The notes under the pieces were generated by a model that saw only the letters and a list, made by a program, of their open reading frames with translations, was not told the DNA's origin and ran no database searches. A stretch of 64,000 nt of DNA from contig NZ_JAHXMY010000001.1 in NCBI RefSeq assembly GCF_023149035.1, positions 1,116,001-1,180,000 on the forward strand, written 5' to 3'. The DNA comes from Microbacterium sp. EYE_78 (lineage in GTDB: Bacteria > Actinomycetota > Actinomycetes > Actinomycetales > Microbacteriaceae). A program made the position numbers and the translations under genes. Every line of letters begins with the position of its first letter. Position 1 is the stretch's first letter. Shown one piece after another: positions 1 through 8,501 of the stretch.

Positions 1-496
1 GCACGGCCGCCGCGCACCCCATGAATCCCAGGTGGGCTCGCTCGACCGTCGTCGGCAGTCCGAGATCGCGGACGAGCCGGTAGTCGGGGCCGGGCGCGAA
101 CATCCCCGTGCACGAGACGGTGACGACGTGCGTCACGTCGCCGGGCGCCACGGATGCCGCCGTCAGCGCGTTGCGCGCGGCCTCGGCGAACAGCGGGGGA
201 GCGAGCCGGATGTACGCGTCGTTGCGTGTCCCGGTCGACGGGGACAGCAGCGCGCCGGTGTCGGTGACCGTCGGCATCCGCTCGTCATCCGCCGGACGCG
301 CGTGCTCGGCTGCCGCGGCGAGGTCGTCGAGCACGGTGTGACGGGTCTCGATCGCCGAGGCGTCGAACGCCGCCCCGATGAGGCGCTGCGTCAGCCGGTT
401 GGCGCCGGGCTGCCCCGCGAACAGGTCGCGGACCGCGCTCTGCCGCAGTCGGGCCGTCGGCACGGCGGTGCCGATCGACAGGATGCGGGTGGTCAT
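1..496 (-). CDS. Type III polyketide synthase, N-terminal part (cut by left edge)
   Basis: The reading frame starts at ATG 496 on the minus strand and runs off the left edge, giving 165 residues, roughly half of a usual 350-400 residue enzyme. Seen: a thiolase-fold start (RILSIGTAVP), the stretch VTVSCTGMFAPGPD, and AHLGFMGC at residues 155-161, where C161 is placed as the nucleophilic Cys of the chalcone/stilbene synthase family. These enzymes extend a CoA starter with malonyl-CoA on one homodimeric protein in the cytosol to give pyrones, resorcinols or similar products. Fatty-acid-like starters are common in actinobacterial members, but the starter here cannot be read. A TACGGT box (502-507) ends 5 nt before the ATG, so the mRNA may be nearly leaderless. 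In actinobacteria such genes often precede a methyltransferase and an oxidase, which would lie outside the window. Confidence 0.85.
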   Translation of the reverse strand, partial: MTTRILSIGTAVPTARLRQSAVRDLFAGQPGANRLTQRLIGAAFDASAIETRHTVLDDLAAAAEHARPADDERMPTVTDTGALLSPSTGTRNDAYIRLAPPLFAEAARNALTAASVAPGDVTHVVTVSCTGMFAPGPDYRLVRDLGLPTTVERAHLGFMGCAAAV

Positions 497-607
497 GCCT
501 CACCGTAACCGGCGGCGGGCGCCGGTGGGTGGCCCCTGTCGGACCGGCGTGCCGTCGTCTATCGTGCGGGCGTCGCGGTCGGGCTCGGTCGGCGTCGCGT
601 CGAGCGG

Positions 608-668
608 GCGTCGCCTGTCGCGGCGTGCGGGGTCGCGCGGCGTGTCGCGACAGGGGAGCAGGCGACGC
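608..668. repeat. Intergenic palindromic repeat, family A copy 1
   Basis: Perfect 10-bp inverted arms GCGTCGCCTG (608-617) and CAGGCGACGC (659-668) enclose a second inner inverted pair, CTGTCGCG and CGCGACAG. Read on the minus strand it contains CTCCCCTGTC followed by GCGACACGCCGCG, nearly the same text as the palindrome at 47829-47877. It sits just past the stop of the small reading frame at 670-843, so it may fold as an RNA hairpin or terminator. Confidence 0.55.
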
Positions 669-669
669 T

Positions 670-843
670 TCAGTGGGGCACGTCGGGCTGTCGGCGGGCC
701 CGTCGGTCGGTGCGGGGGTCGTCGCCGGCGGCACTGGCGACGCCGCCCGAGTTGGCGAGCGCCTGCATCGCGATCCTGATCGCGTGCCACAGTGCTCCGA
801 AGGACCGCCGGGCAGATCCGTGCGTGCGTCGATCGCGCGTCAT
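670..843 (-). CDS. Possible small protein, 57 residues, unknown
   Basis: In the 379-base gap between the polyketide synthase and the nitroreductase the only plausible coding frame is this one: ATG 843 to TGA 670. The product is very basic at its N-terminus (MTRDRRTHGSARRSFG), then has a short amphipathic stretch (ALWHAIRIAMQALANSGG) and a charged tail. The central segment reads like real protein, whereas the surrounding frames are Arg/Pro-rich shadows. I see no recognisable ribosome binding site and recognise no family. The rest of the gap (497-607 and 844-875) holds only the repeat and the polyketide synthase promoter. Treat as tentative. Confidence 0.3.
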   Translation of the reverse strand: MTRDRRTHGSARRSFGALWHAIRIAMQALANSGGVASAAGDDPRTDRRARRQPDVPH

Positions 844-875
844 GGCCTGACGCTAGCGGTTCGAGGCGCGTCGCG

Positions 876-1448
876 TCAGTCGTCGACGAGCACCGACTCC
901 GCGATCGGCCGTCGCACGCGAGGTGCCGCCTCGCGCTCGCGCAGTGCGTCCGGGGCGTCCGCGGGGTCGCCGAGCGGGCCGACGGCCATGACCGTCAGGG
1001 CGCGCTGATCGGCCGACAGTCCGAACCCCGCCGCGAGGGCGTCCGCGTCGAAGCCGCCCATCTGATGCGTCGAGAGCCCCTCGGCGTGCGCCTGCACGGT
1101 GAAGTGCGCCGCGGCCTGGCCGACGTCATACGCCGCCCAGCGCAGCGGCTTGCCGTCGGCCTCGGTCGTCGCGACGAAGACGACGAACGCAGCGGCGCCC
1201 GACGCCCACGAGCGGTTGAAGCCCACCAGCGACTCGACGATGCGGGCGTGGGATGCCGAGCCCCGCCGCGCGACGATGAAACGCCACGGCTGCGTGTTCG
1301 AGGCCGACGGCGACCACCGCGCTGCCTCGAGCGCGGCGTCGAGCGCGGCCTCGTCGATCGGCGCGCTGCCGTCGAAGATGCGCGTGCTCCAGCGCTCGGT
1401 GAGCACGTCGAGGATCGGGGTGTCGGTCGGGGCGGTACGGGGAGGCAT
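876..1448 (-). CDS. Nitroreductase family protein
   Basis: 190 residues, the normal size for an FMN-dependent nitroreductase-fold oxidoreductase. Seen: WSTRIFDGSAPID near the N-terminus (the family's R-S/T-R FMN-phosphate motif), ALEAARWSPSASNTQPWRF (residues 40-58, FMN binding), and a C-terminal AVGPLGDP block close to the usual G-x-P-x-D. Family members use NAD(P)H to reduce nitro compounds, quinones or related acceptors in the cytosol; the true substrate cannot be inferred. It lies 56 bases downstream of the zwf-like gene on the same strand, which could supply NADPH, but a shared function is only a guess. ATG 1448 is the only reasonable start. Confidence 0.85.
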   Translation of the reverse strand: MPPRTAPTDTPILDVLTERWSTRIFDGSAPIDEAALDAALEAARWSPSASNTQPWRFIVARRGSASHARIVESLVGFNRSWASGAAAFVVFVATTEADGKPLRWAAYDVGQAAAHFTVQAHAEGLSTHQMGGFDADALAAGFGLSADQRALTVMAVGPLGDPADAPDALREREAAPRVRRPIAESVLVDD

Positions 1449-1504
1449 CCCGCCATTGCATCACCGCGACGCTGGGAGCGAGGTCGGAGGCGTCACGGAT
1501 CGAC

Positions 1505-2869
1505 TCAGGGAGTCGGCCACCCCGCGGGCCCCGCGACGCCCGCAGGGTACTCATCGAGAGGGACCTCGCCCGCGTGCCACGCGTCGAGCACCGGCTGCAC
1601 GATGTGCCAGCAGTCCACCGCGGCGTCGCCGCGGACGGCGAGCATCGCGTCGCCGTCGAGGATGCCGGACAGCACCTCGGCATAGGCCTTCAACGAGCCC
1701 TCGCCGAGCTCGGCCACGAGGGTCGCGCGTTCGAGCTCGAGGGGATCGGCCTCGCCGTTGACGTTCAGCTCGAGCGCCATCGAGTCCGGCCCGAGTGAGA
1801 ACCGCAGCACCGTCGGGGCCGGGTCGCCCGTGAACCCGGTCGGCAGGTGCCGCACGGGGCGGAACCGCACCTCGACCTTCGCCTCGGCGTGCCCGAGAGC
1901 CTTGCCCGATCGCAGCGTGATCGGCACCCCCTGCCACCGGGCGTTGCGCACCTCGACGGTCATCTCGGCGAGCGTCTCGGTCTCACGCGACGGGTCCACG
2001 CCCGGCTCGTCGGCATAGGAGGGGAAGTCCCGGCCCTCGACGGTGCCGGCTGTGTACCGGGCCCGCCGCGACGACGCCACGGGGTCGTCGCCCCAGATCG
2101 CTGTCGCGCGGAGGACGGCACCGGTCGCGTCGCGCAGGTCCCGTTCGTCCAGGGATGCCGGGGGCTCCATCGTCACGAACGCCATCACCTGCAGCAGGTG
2201 ACTCTGGATCATGTCGACGAGAGCCCCTGCCCGGTCGTAGTAGCCCGCACGTCCTTCGAGCCCGAGTGACTCGTCGAACTGCACTACGATCGACGCGATG
2301 TCGTCCGAGGACCAGACGGGCTCGATGAGGCGGTTCGCGAAGCGCACGCCCAGCAGGTTCAGCACCGTCGAGCGGCCGAGGAAGTGGTCGACGCGGAACA
2401 CCTGCGTCTCGGGGACGAGGTCGGCGAGGGTCGCGTTGAGTCGCTCGGCGCTCGCCGCATCCGATCCGAACGGCTTCTCGAGCGCGAGGATCGTCCCCTC
2501 GGGGATGCGCACCGACCGGAGCGCCTCGCACGCGGCCGACGCGACGGCGGGTGGCACGGCGAAGTACAGCGCGGGCCGGCCCTCGGCGGCATCCAGCAAC
2601 TGCTGCAGCGCCGCGGCGTCGGTGATGTCGGCCTGCGTGTAGGTCGTCGCCGAGACCGCCTCGAACGCGGCATCGGCGTCGGTCGTCGCGAACGAGCGCC
2701 GCACCGTGTCGCGCCACTGCTCCTCGCTCCAGTCCTCCATGCCGGCACCGGCGAGGCGCACGCGACGCCCGGGCTCGCGGGAGAGCAGCTGACCGAGCGC
2801 CGGGAGCAGCAGCCGCGAGGTGAGATCGCCGGAGGCGCCGAGGATGAGGAGCGTGGTGTCTGCCGTCAT
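1505..2869 (-). CDS. zwf: Glucose-6-phosphate dehydrogenase
   Basis: Oxidises glucose 6-phosphate to 6-phosphogluconolactone with NADP+, the entry to the pentose phosphate pathway. The 454-residue protein opens with the Rossmann signature LILGASGDLTSRLLLPAL (8-25), has EKPFG at 131-135 and the active-site block RVDHFLGR at 159-166. The block differs from the common RIDHYLGKE: the residue after LG is Arg-Ser, not Lys-Glu, which fits a divergent second-type G6PD. A longer frame extends to 2935, but ATG 2869 is preferred because a TAGGGT box lies exactly 7 nt upstream, giving a leaderless mRNA. There are no opcA, tal or tkt genes beside it, so this is probably not the main pentose phosphate operon. 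It is divergent from the GH15 gene. Confidence 0.9.
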   Translation of the reverse strand: MTADTTLLILGASGDLTSRLLLPALGQLLSREPGRRVRLAGAGMEDWSEEQWRDTVRRSFATTDADAAFEAVSATTYTQADITDAAALQQLLDAAEGRPALYFAVPPAVASAACEALRSVRIPEGTILALEKPFGSDAASAERLNATLADLVPETQVFRVDHFLGRSTVLNLLGVRFANRLIEPVWSSDDIASIVVQFDESLGLEGRAGYYDRAGALVDMIQSHLLQVMAFVTMEPPASLDERDLRDATGAVLRATAIWGDDPVASSRRARYTAGTVEGRDFPSYADEPGVDPSRETETLAEMTVEVRNARWQGVPITLRSGKALGHAEAKVEVRFRPVRHLPTGFTGDPAPTVLRFSLGPDSMALELNVNGEADPLELERATLVAELGEGSLKAYAEVLSGILDGDAMLAVRGDAAVDCWHIVQPVLDAWHAGEVPLDEYPAGVAGPAGWPTP

Positions 2870-2876
2870 GGCCGTC

Positions 2877-2882
2877 ACCCTA
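2877..2882 (-). promoter_or_regulatory. -10 box of leaderless zwf promoter
   Basis: TAGGGT on the minus strand, 7 nt before ATG 2869. Transcription would begin at or next to the start codon, so no Shine-Dalgarno sequence is needed, and none is seen. Confidence 0.6.
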
Positions 2883-2945
2883 ACCGCGCGCAGAGGTCGT
2901 GCCGAGTCCTTGCCCGAGCGCCCTCGCGCCACCACAATGACGACG

Positions 2946-4739
2946 ATGCCTGCCCCGATCGAGAGTTACGGACTGCTCAGCAACTGCCGGACGGCGGCGC
3001 TCGTCTCGTCGGAGGGCAGCATGGACTGGCTGTGCCTCCCGCGCTACGACGACGCCTCGGTGTTCGGTGCGCTGCTGGGCGACGAGAGCCACGGATGCTG
3101 GACGCTCCGCCCCACGGATCGACGTGCGACGGCGACGCGCCGCTACGACGGCGACACCTTCACGCTCGTGACGCGATGGACGAGCGCGGCCGGCGTCGCC
3201 GAGGTGTGGGAGTTCATGCCGATCGACGACGACATCGATGCGGTGGTCCGCCGGGTGGTGGGTGTCGAGGGCGCCGTGGAGTTCGCGAGCGAGCTGCGAC
3301 TGCGCTTCGACTACGCCCGCGCCGTCCCGTGGGTGCGGCAGATCGGCGACGACGACGCTCCGGTGCTGCTGGCGATCGCCGGGCCCGACGCCGTGGCGGT
3401 GCGCGGCCCCCGCCTGCACGCCGAGGACACCATGCACCGCGCGACGTTCGTCGTGAGCCCCGGCGAGACGATCGACTCGGTGCTCGGGTGGGACCGGTCG
3501 TACCACCCGCATCCGATCGCCTGCGATGTCGATGCGAGCCTCGAGCGGACGCGCGAGTGGTGGACGGGATGGGCGTCGCGGATCGATCGCGGCGGACCGT
3601 GGGAGTCGCACGTCCTGCGATCCATGCTGGTCCTCCGCGCACTCACCCACACCGACACCGGGGGCATCGTCGCGGCCGCGACCACGTCGCTGCCCGAAGA
3701 CTTCGGCGGCGTCCGCAATTGGGACTACCGCTTCGTGTGGCTGCGGGATGCCGCACTCACCCTCGAGGCCTACCTCGCGCACGGCTACACACGCGCGGCC
3801 GAACGCTGGCGCGATTGGCTGCTGCGCGCGGTGGCGGGAGACCCCGCCGACGTGCAGATCATGTACGGGCTCGGCGGCGAGCGCGACCTGCCCGAGCGCG
3901 AGCTCGCGAGTCTGCCCGGCTACGACGGTGCGGCGCCGGTGCGTGTCGGCAACGGCGCGGTCGACCAGTATCAGGGTGACGTCATCGGCGAGGTGCTCGT
4001 CGCGCTCGAGGCGGCGCGACTCGCGGGCGTGCACGAGACGCCGTCGTCGTGGTCGCTGCAGCGGGCACTCCTCGCGCAGGTCGTCGAGTGGTTCGACCGG
4101 CCCGATCATGGCATCTGGGAGATGCGCGGCGACCTGCACCGCTTCACACACTCGCGGGTGATGGTGTGGGCCGCGCTCGACCGAGGTGTCCGCGCCGTCC
4201 GTGAGCACGGTCTGCCCGGGGACGGGGACACGTGGCAGGAACTCCGCGATCAGGTCCGGCGCGAGATCGACGAGCACGGGGTGGATGCCGCGGGGGGTCA
4301 CTTCACGCAGCACGACGGCACCGATGAGGTGGATGCCTCACTGCTGCTGCTGCCGCTCGTGGGCTTCTGCGCGGCGGACGATCCCCGCATGCTGGCGACC
4401 GTCGAGCGCATCGAGCGCGACCTGTTCCGCGACGGCTTCGTGCTGCGATACCGCACCGAGGCGGGGACGGACGGGCTGCCCGGCGACGAGCATCCCTTCC
4501 TCGCGTGCTCGTTCTGGCTCGTCGAGCAGTACGCCGCGACGGGCCGCATCGACGACGCGACCCGACTCATGGACCGCCTCTGCGCGGTCGCGAACGACGT
4601 CGGTCTGCTGTCGGAGGAGGTCGACCCGGCCACGGGCAGGCATGTCGGCAACACCCCGCAGGCGCTCTCGCACCTCGCCCTCGTCGGCGCCGCCGATGCG
4701 CTGTCGGGCCATGTCGGGCGAGCCGCCCACCGGACCTGA
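2946..4739 (+). CDS. Glycoside hydrolase family 15 protein (trehalase / glucoamylase-like)
   Basis: 597 residues. An N-terminal beta-rich trehalase-like domain (PIESYGLLSNCRTAALVSS, SMDWLCLPRYD) precedes an (alpha/alpha)6 barrel of the GH15 type. Catalytic signatures seen: NWDYRFVWLRDAALT, DHGIWEMRGDLHRFTHSR with the putative acid Glu, and LLSEEVDPATG with the putative base Glu. No signal peptide is visible, so it acts in the cytosol. The N-terminal domain favours the actinobacterial GH15 alpha,alpha-trehalase type; glucoamylase or dextran-hydrolase activity is possible. I prefer ATG 2946 (MPAPIES) because CACAAT lies 7 nt before it; ATG 2937 (MTTMPAPIES) is the alternative. It is divergent from zwf, so the released glucose could enter that enzyme after phosphorylation (inference). 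Confidence 0.87.
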   Translation: MPAPIESYGLLSNCRTAALVSSEGSMDWLCLPRYDDASVFGALLGDESHGCWTLRPTDRRATATRRYDGDTFTLVTRWTSAAGVAEVWEFMPIDDDIDAVVRRVVGVEGAVEFASELRLRFDYARAVPWVRQIGDDDAPVLLAIAGPDAVAVRGPRLHAEDTMHRATFVVSPGETIDSVLGWDRSYHPHPIACDVDASLERTREWWTGWASRIDRGGPWESHVLRSMLVLRALTHTDTGGIVAAATTSLPEDFGGVRNWDYRFVWLRDAALTLEAYLAHGYTRAAERWRDWLLRAVAGDPADVQIMYGLGGERDLPERELASLPGYDGAAPVRVGNGAVDQYQGDVIGEVLVALEAARLAGVHETPSSWSLQRALLAQVVEWFDRPDHGIWEMRGDLHRFTHSRVMVWAALDRGVRAVREHGLPGDGDTWQELRDQVRREIDEHGVDAAGGHFTQHDGTDEVDASLLLLPLVGFCAADDPRMLATVERIERDLFRDGFVLRYRTEAGTDGLPGDEHPFLACSFWLVEQYAATGRIDDATRLMDRLCAVANDVGLLSEEVDPATGRHVGNTPQALSHLALVGAADALSGHVGRAAHRT

Positions 4740-4824
4740 TGCGTCGTCAAGATCAGGAGGACCTGGTGGGGACGGAGTACCGTCGCTCGGTGGACACCTC
4801 CGACGTCCCCGAGAGGAGCATTCG

Positions 4825-6261
4825 ATGAGCGAGCAGCCCGAGCCTCTCGTCGGCGACGTGCTCGACGGCCGCTACCGCCTCATGTCGCAGGTGGGGCAGG
4901 GCGGCATGGCCCGCGTCTTCCGCGCCGAGGACACGGCGCTCGGTCGGACGGTCGCGGTCAAGGTCCTGCGCCCCGGCGTCGAGGGCGTCTCGAGCGCCGA
5001 GCGGGCGCGCAGCGAGGTCACCCTGCTGGCCTCGCTCAATCATCCGTCGCTCGTCACGCTCTTCGACGCGCAGCTGACGGACGATCGCACGGACTACCTC
5101 GTGATGGAGTTCGTGGACGGTCCGACCCTGACCGACCGCATCGACGAGGGCCCGATGGATGCCGCGGAGGTCGCGGGACTCGCGGCCGAACTCGCTGAGG
5201 CGCTCGCCGTGGTCCACGCCGCGGGAGTGGTTCACCGCGACGTCAAACCGTCCAACGTGCTGCTCGCCCCGCCGCACCTGCCGACGGGACGCCACCGCGC
5301 GAAGCTCGCCGACTTCGGGATCGCGCTGCTGCTCGACAGCGCGCGACTGACCGAGCCCGGCTCGATCATCGGCACGGCGGCGTACCTCGCCCCCGAGCAG
5401 GTCCGCGGCGCCGACCCCGCTCCGCCGGCGGACGTCTACGCCCTCGGCCTGGTGCTCCTCGAGGCGCTCACGGGGCAGCGGGCCTACCCGAACACCGACG
5501 GTGTCGGGGCTGCGCTCGCGCGGCTGACCACGCCGCCGGAGGTGCCCGCCGCACTCGGAGCGGACTGGGTGACGCTCCTCGAGCGGATGACGGCGACGGC
5601 GGCGGCCGACCGTCCGACGGCGCTCGAGGTCGCCGGCGCCGCGGAACGCCTCCGCGACAGCGCCTCGACAGCCTCGACCGCGCCCGCCTCGACCGTGCCC
5701 GCCTCGACCGCGGGCGCCTCGAGCGTGGGCACCGTGCCGCCGCTTCCGGCCCTGCCGGCGGCGGTCGCCGCGGCGGCACCGGATGACCACGTCGCCGCGG
5801 TCACGCCGGTCGCCGGGATCGCGCCGGCCGGTCGGGCATCGGCGGAGACAGGGCCGACCCGCGTCTTCACCGGAGCGGTCACGGCGGGGGCCGTCGCCGA
5901 GGACCGGCCTCGCTCGCGGCGACCCCTGGCGATCGTCCTGGCCGTCGCGGCCGTGGCCGTCATCGCCGCGGTGAGTCTCTGGACGGCGAATCTCGCCGGC
6001 GCGCCCGCACCGGCATCCACCGACCCCGCCCCCACCGAACAGGCCGACCCGGCGCCGACGGAGCAGTCCTCGACCCCGTCTGTGGCTCCCGTCGACGATC
6101 AGCAGGTCAGCGATGAGCAGGCGGACGACGAGAAGGCGACCAAGGAGGCGGAGAAGGCGGCGGAGGACGCCCGCAAGCGTGCGGAGAAGGAGGCCGAGAA
6201 GGCCGCCAAGGAAGCCGAGCGGGAGAACGCGGGGCCGGGCAAGAAGGACGACAAGCCCTGA
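4825..6261 (+). CDS. Serine/threonine protein kinase, membrane-anchored
   Basis: 478 residues. The N-terminal half is a complete Hanks-type kinase: glycine loop VGQGGMARVF, catalytic Lys K46 (VAVKVL), HRDVKPSN with D139, DFG with D163, and PEQVRG in the activation segment. After a Ser/Thr/Ala/Pro-rich linker (about residues 280-370) comes one membrane span (LAIVLAVAAVAVIAAVSLW, about 372-390). The outer part is short: a Pro/Thr-rich stretch, then a highly charged Lys/Glu/Ala coiled tail. There are no PASTA repeats, so this is not a PknB cell-wall sensor; the outer tail gives no ligand hint. The start follows GAGAGGAG at 4811-4818 with good spacing. It lies 85 bases after the GH15 gene on the same strand and is closed by a strong terminator. 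Confidence 0.92.
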   Translation: MSEQPEPLVGDVLDGRYRLMSQVGQGGMARVFRAEDTALGRTVAVKVLRPGVEGVSSAERARSEVTLLASLNHPSLVTLFDAQLTDDRTDYLVMEFVDGPTLTDRIDEGPMDAAEVAGLAAELAEALAVVHAAGVVHRDVKPSNVLLAPPHLPTGRHRAKLADFGIALLLDSARLTEPGSIIGTAAYLAPEQVRGADPAPPADVYALGLVLLEALTGQRAYPNTDGVGAALARLTTPPEVPAALGADWVTLLERMTATAAADRPTALEVAGAAERLRDSASTASTAPASTVPASTAGASSVGTVPPLPALPAAVAAAAPDDHVAAVTPVAGIAPAGRASAETGPTRVFTGAVTAGAVAEDRPRSRRPLAIVLAVAAVAVIAAVSLWTANLAGAPAPASTDPAPTEQADPAPTEQSSTPSVAPVDDQQVSDEQADDEKATKEAEKAAEDARKRAEKEAEKAAKEAERENAGPGKKDDKP

Positions 6262-6269
6262 GCGCACAC

Positions 6270-6301
6270 GGACGCCCCGCCGCAGCAGCGACGGGGCGTC
6301 C
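6270..6301 (+). terminator. Rho-independent-type terminator after the kinase
   Basis: Perfect 10-bp stem GGACGCCCCG / CGGGGCGTCC with a 12-nt loop, between the convergent kinase and exporter genes. There is no clear U-tract, usual in this GC range; it probably works in both directions. Confidence 0.75.
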
Positions 6302-6310
6302 GGGGGCGGC

Positions 6311-7405
6311 TCAGCGCGACAGCGCCTCGCGCAGCTTCACGCGCGCGCCCATGCGCAGGAGCGAGTTCTCGTAGATCTTCGCGCCGACGAGGATCGCGGC
6401 GATGCACGCCGCGAGCATGACGACGAGGGCGAGCAGCGGCTCCCACCACTGCGCCTCGCCGACGAAGATGCGCACCGGCATCCCGACCGGTGCCGAGAAC
6501 GGCACATACGACATGATCGTCAGCACGACGGGGTTGTCGTTGAAGAAGATGACGAGGAAGTACGGCGCCATCACGATGTACGTCAGCGGGGTGATCGTGG
6601 GCCCGATGTCCTCCTGACGCGACACCATGGCGCCGGCCGCCGCGAACAGAGCCGCGAGCAGGACGAACCCGAACAGGAAGAACACCGCGAACCACGCGAT
6701 CGGGCCGCCGAGCCCCGCGATGAGGAAGTCCTGGCCCGTCACCGTGAGCCCGACCACCGCGACCGCCGCGATGCCCACGATCTGCCCCATCGCGAGGATG
6801 GTGTTGCCGAGCACCTTGCCGGCCAGGAGCGCCCGTGTCGGGATCGCCGAGATGAGCAGCTCGACCACCCGGGTCTGCTTCTCCTCGACGACGCTCGTCG
6901 CGATCGTCGTGCCGAAGGTCAGCGCCGCGGCGAAGAAGACGCCGCCGAAGGCGATCGCGATGATGTACCGCAGGAACCCGTCGGTGCCGCCGGGGTTCAG
7001 GACCTCCACCTCGGGCGCGATGCTGAGCTGCTGCAGCAGGGTGTTCGATGCCTCGTCGTCGAACACGACGGTGAACCCGAGCGGCTCGGCGCCGCCGGGC
7101 ACCAGTGCCGCGTCGACGTCGCCGCTGCGGACGAGCTCGCGCGCCTCGTCGGCGGTCGCGGCGTCGATCACGTCGAACGCGTCGTTGCCGTCGACCGCGG
7201 CAGCGGTCTCGGACGTGACGGCGATCGGGGTGCGGCTGTCGGTCTGCGATGCGAAGCCCGCCCACAGCACCGCGGCGAGGACGATCACGAACATGACGAC
7301 CGTCGAGATGACGAAGGACTTCGAGCGCAGCTTCGAGCCGAGCTCGCGCTCGGTCACGAGCCAGATGCTCTGACCGAACGAGGGGGAGGAGACGGGAGCG
7401 TTCAC
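6311..7405 (-). CDS. ABC-2 type exporter permease (NatB-like)
   Basis: 364 residues. One N-terminal membrane span (SFVISTVVMFVIVLAAVLW), a large extracytoplasmic domain of about 130 residues, then five or more spans from about residue 155 on. The stretch SVVEEKQTRVVELLISAI is the cytoplasmic coupling motif of the NatB/ABC-2 family. With the ATPase just upstream (ATGA overlap, 7402-7405) it forms an efflux pump. NatAB pumps were described for sodium, but many actinobacterial relatives have unknown substrates, so the ion or drug cannot be named. It is convergent with the kinase gene. Confidence 0.87.
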   Translation of the reverse strand: MNAPVSSPSFGQSIWLVTERELGSKLRSKSFVISTVVMFVIVLAAVLWAGFASQTDSRTPIAVTSETAAAVDGNDAFDVIDAATADEARELVRSGDVDAALVPGGAEPLGFTVVFDDEASNTLLQQLSIAPEVEVLNPGGTDGFLRYIIAIAFGGVFFAAALTFGTTIATSVVEEKQTRVVELLISAIPTRALLAGKVLGNTILAMGQIVGIAAVAVVGLTVTGQDFLIAGLGGPIAWFAVFFLFGFVLLAALFAAAGAMVSRQEDIGPTITPLTYIVMAPYFLVIFFNDNPVVLTIMSYVPFSAPVGMPVRIFVGEAQWWEPLLALVVMLAACIAAILVGAKIYENSLLRMGARVKLREALSR

Positions 7406-8286
7406 TGGATGACCTCCGTGAAGATCTGGGCGAGGGTGGGGCGGCGCGGGGCGAAGCTGGTCACGTCGCCGGCGGCGACGGCGCGTTGGAGGACGCGCTG
7501 CACGGTGTCGTCGGAGTCGGCCTCGAACACGGCGTACCCGCCGTCGAAGTCGATCACCTCGATGCCGGGCTCCTCCCGCAGCCAGCCCGCGTCGGTGGCC
7601 GACACGAGCTCGTAGCGGCGCGTCGCGTGCTGCTCGCGGAGCGCATCGCGGGACCCGGCGGCGCGGATCGTGCCGCCCGCGATGATGACGAGGTCGTCGC
7701 AGAGACGCTCGACCACGTCGAGCTGGTGCGACGAGAAGAGCACCGATGTGCCCTGCGCGGCGCGGGTCTGCAGGACGTTCGCCACGACGTCGACCGCGAG
7801 CGGGTCGAGCCCCGAGAACGGCTCGTCGAGGATCAGCACCTCGGGGTCGTGCACGAGGGCCGCGGCGATCTGCGCGCGCTGCTGGTTGCCGAGCGAGAGC
7901 GTCTCGACGTTGTCGCCGAGGCGCTCGCCGAGGCCGAGCTCCTCGAGCAGCGCCGTCGCCCGGGTCGTGGCATCCGTCTTCGAGAAACCGTGGAGACGGG
8001 CGAGGTAGACGATGTGCTCGAGGACCTTCATCTTCGGGTACAGGCCGCGCTCCTCGGGCATGTAGCCGAAGCGGCGGCGGTCGGCGCTCGTCACGGGCGA
8101 CCCGTTCAGCGTCACCTCGCCGCCGTCGCGGCCCAGCACGCCGAGCATGATCCGCATCGTGGTGGTCTTGCCCGCGCCGTTGCCGCCGACGAAGCCCGTC
8201 AGACGGCCCGGGGCGACGTCGAACGCGATGTCATCGAGGACGCGTCGCGTTCCGTAGCTCTTGGTGATCCCGCGTAGCTGCAGCAT
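7402..8286 (-). CDS. ABC exporter ATP-binding protein (NatA-like)
   Basis: 294 residues. Walker A GGNGAGKTT, ABC signature LSLGNQQRAQIAAAL, Walker B VLILDEPFSGLDP and switch His (FSSHQLDVVERL) are all intact. Beyond residue 210 the domain carries the extra C-terminal region typical of NatA/DrrA ATPases. The frame is open further upstream, but ATG 8286 is preceded by AGGAGG at ideal distance and starts exactly at the family's N-terminus (MLQLRGITKSYG). First gene of a two-gene operon with the permease. Confidence 0.92.
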   Translation of the reverse strand: MLQLRGITKSYGTRRVLDDIAFDVAPGRLTGFVGGNGAGKTTTMRIMLGVLGRDGGEVTLNGSPVTSADRRRFGYMPEERGLYPKMKVLEHIVYLARLHGFSKTDATTRATALLEELGLGERLGDNVETLSLGNQQRAQIAAALVHDPEVLILDEPFSGLDPLAVDVVANVLQTRAAQGTSVLFSSHQLDVVERLCDDLVIIAGGTIRAAGSRDALREQHATRRYELVSATDAGWLREEPGIEVIDFDGGYAVFEADSDDTVQRVLQRAVAAGDVTSFAPRRPTLAQIFTEVIQ

Positions 8287-8501
8287 CCGTTCCTCCTGTG
8301 GTGGTGGCGCCACCGGCGGTGGCACGGGTCCCACGCTACGAAGAGCGGATGCCGGCGGCCTCCCCCCGGCGGCTGATTCGGTCACCCCGCCGCAGGGGGG
8401 AGTGTGACCGTTCATTACATTCATAGGAATAGGCCTGCGGCTGCCGTCGTTGCCGCCTGTGATGCCAGGTGGCATCCATTCCGATTCTCTTTGGAGGACC
8501 C

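Noticed and set aside
8461..8476. Palindrome before the FMN reductase gene as an operator
   Set aside because: Its arms GATGCC/GGCATC are the genome-wide over-represented motif in inverted order, so the symmetry may be incidental.
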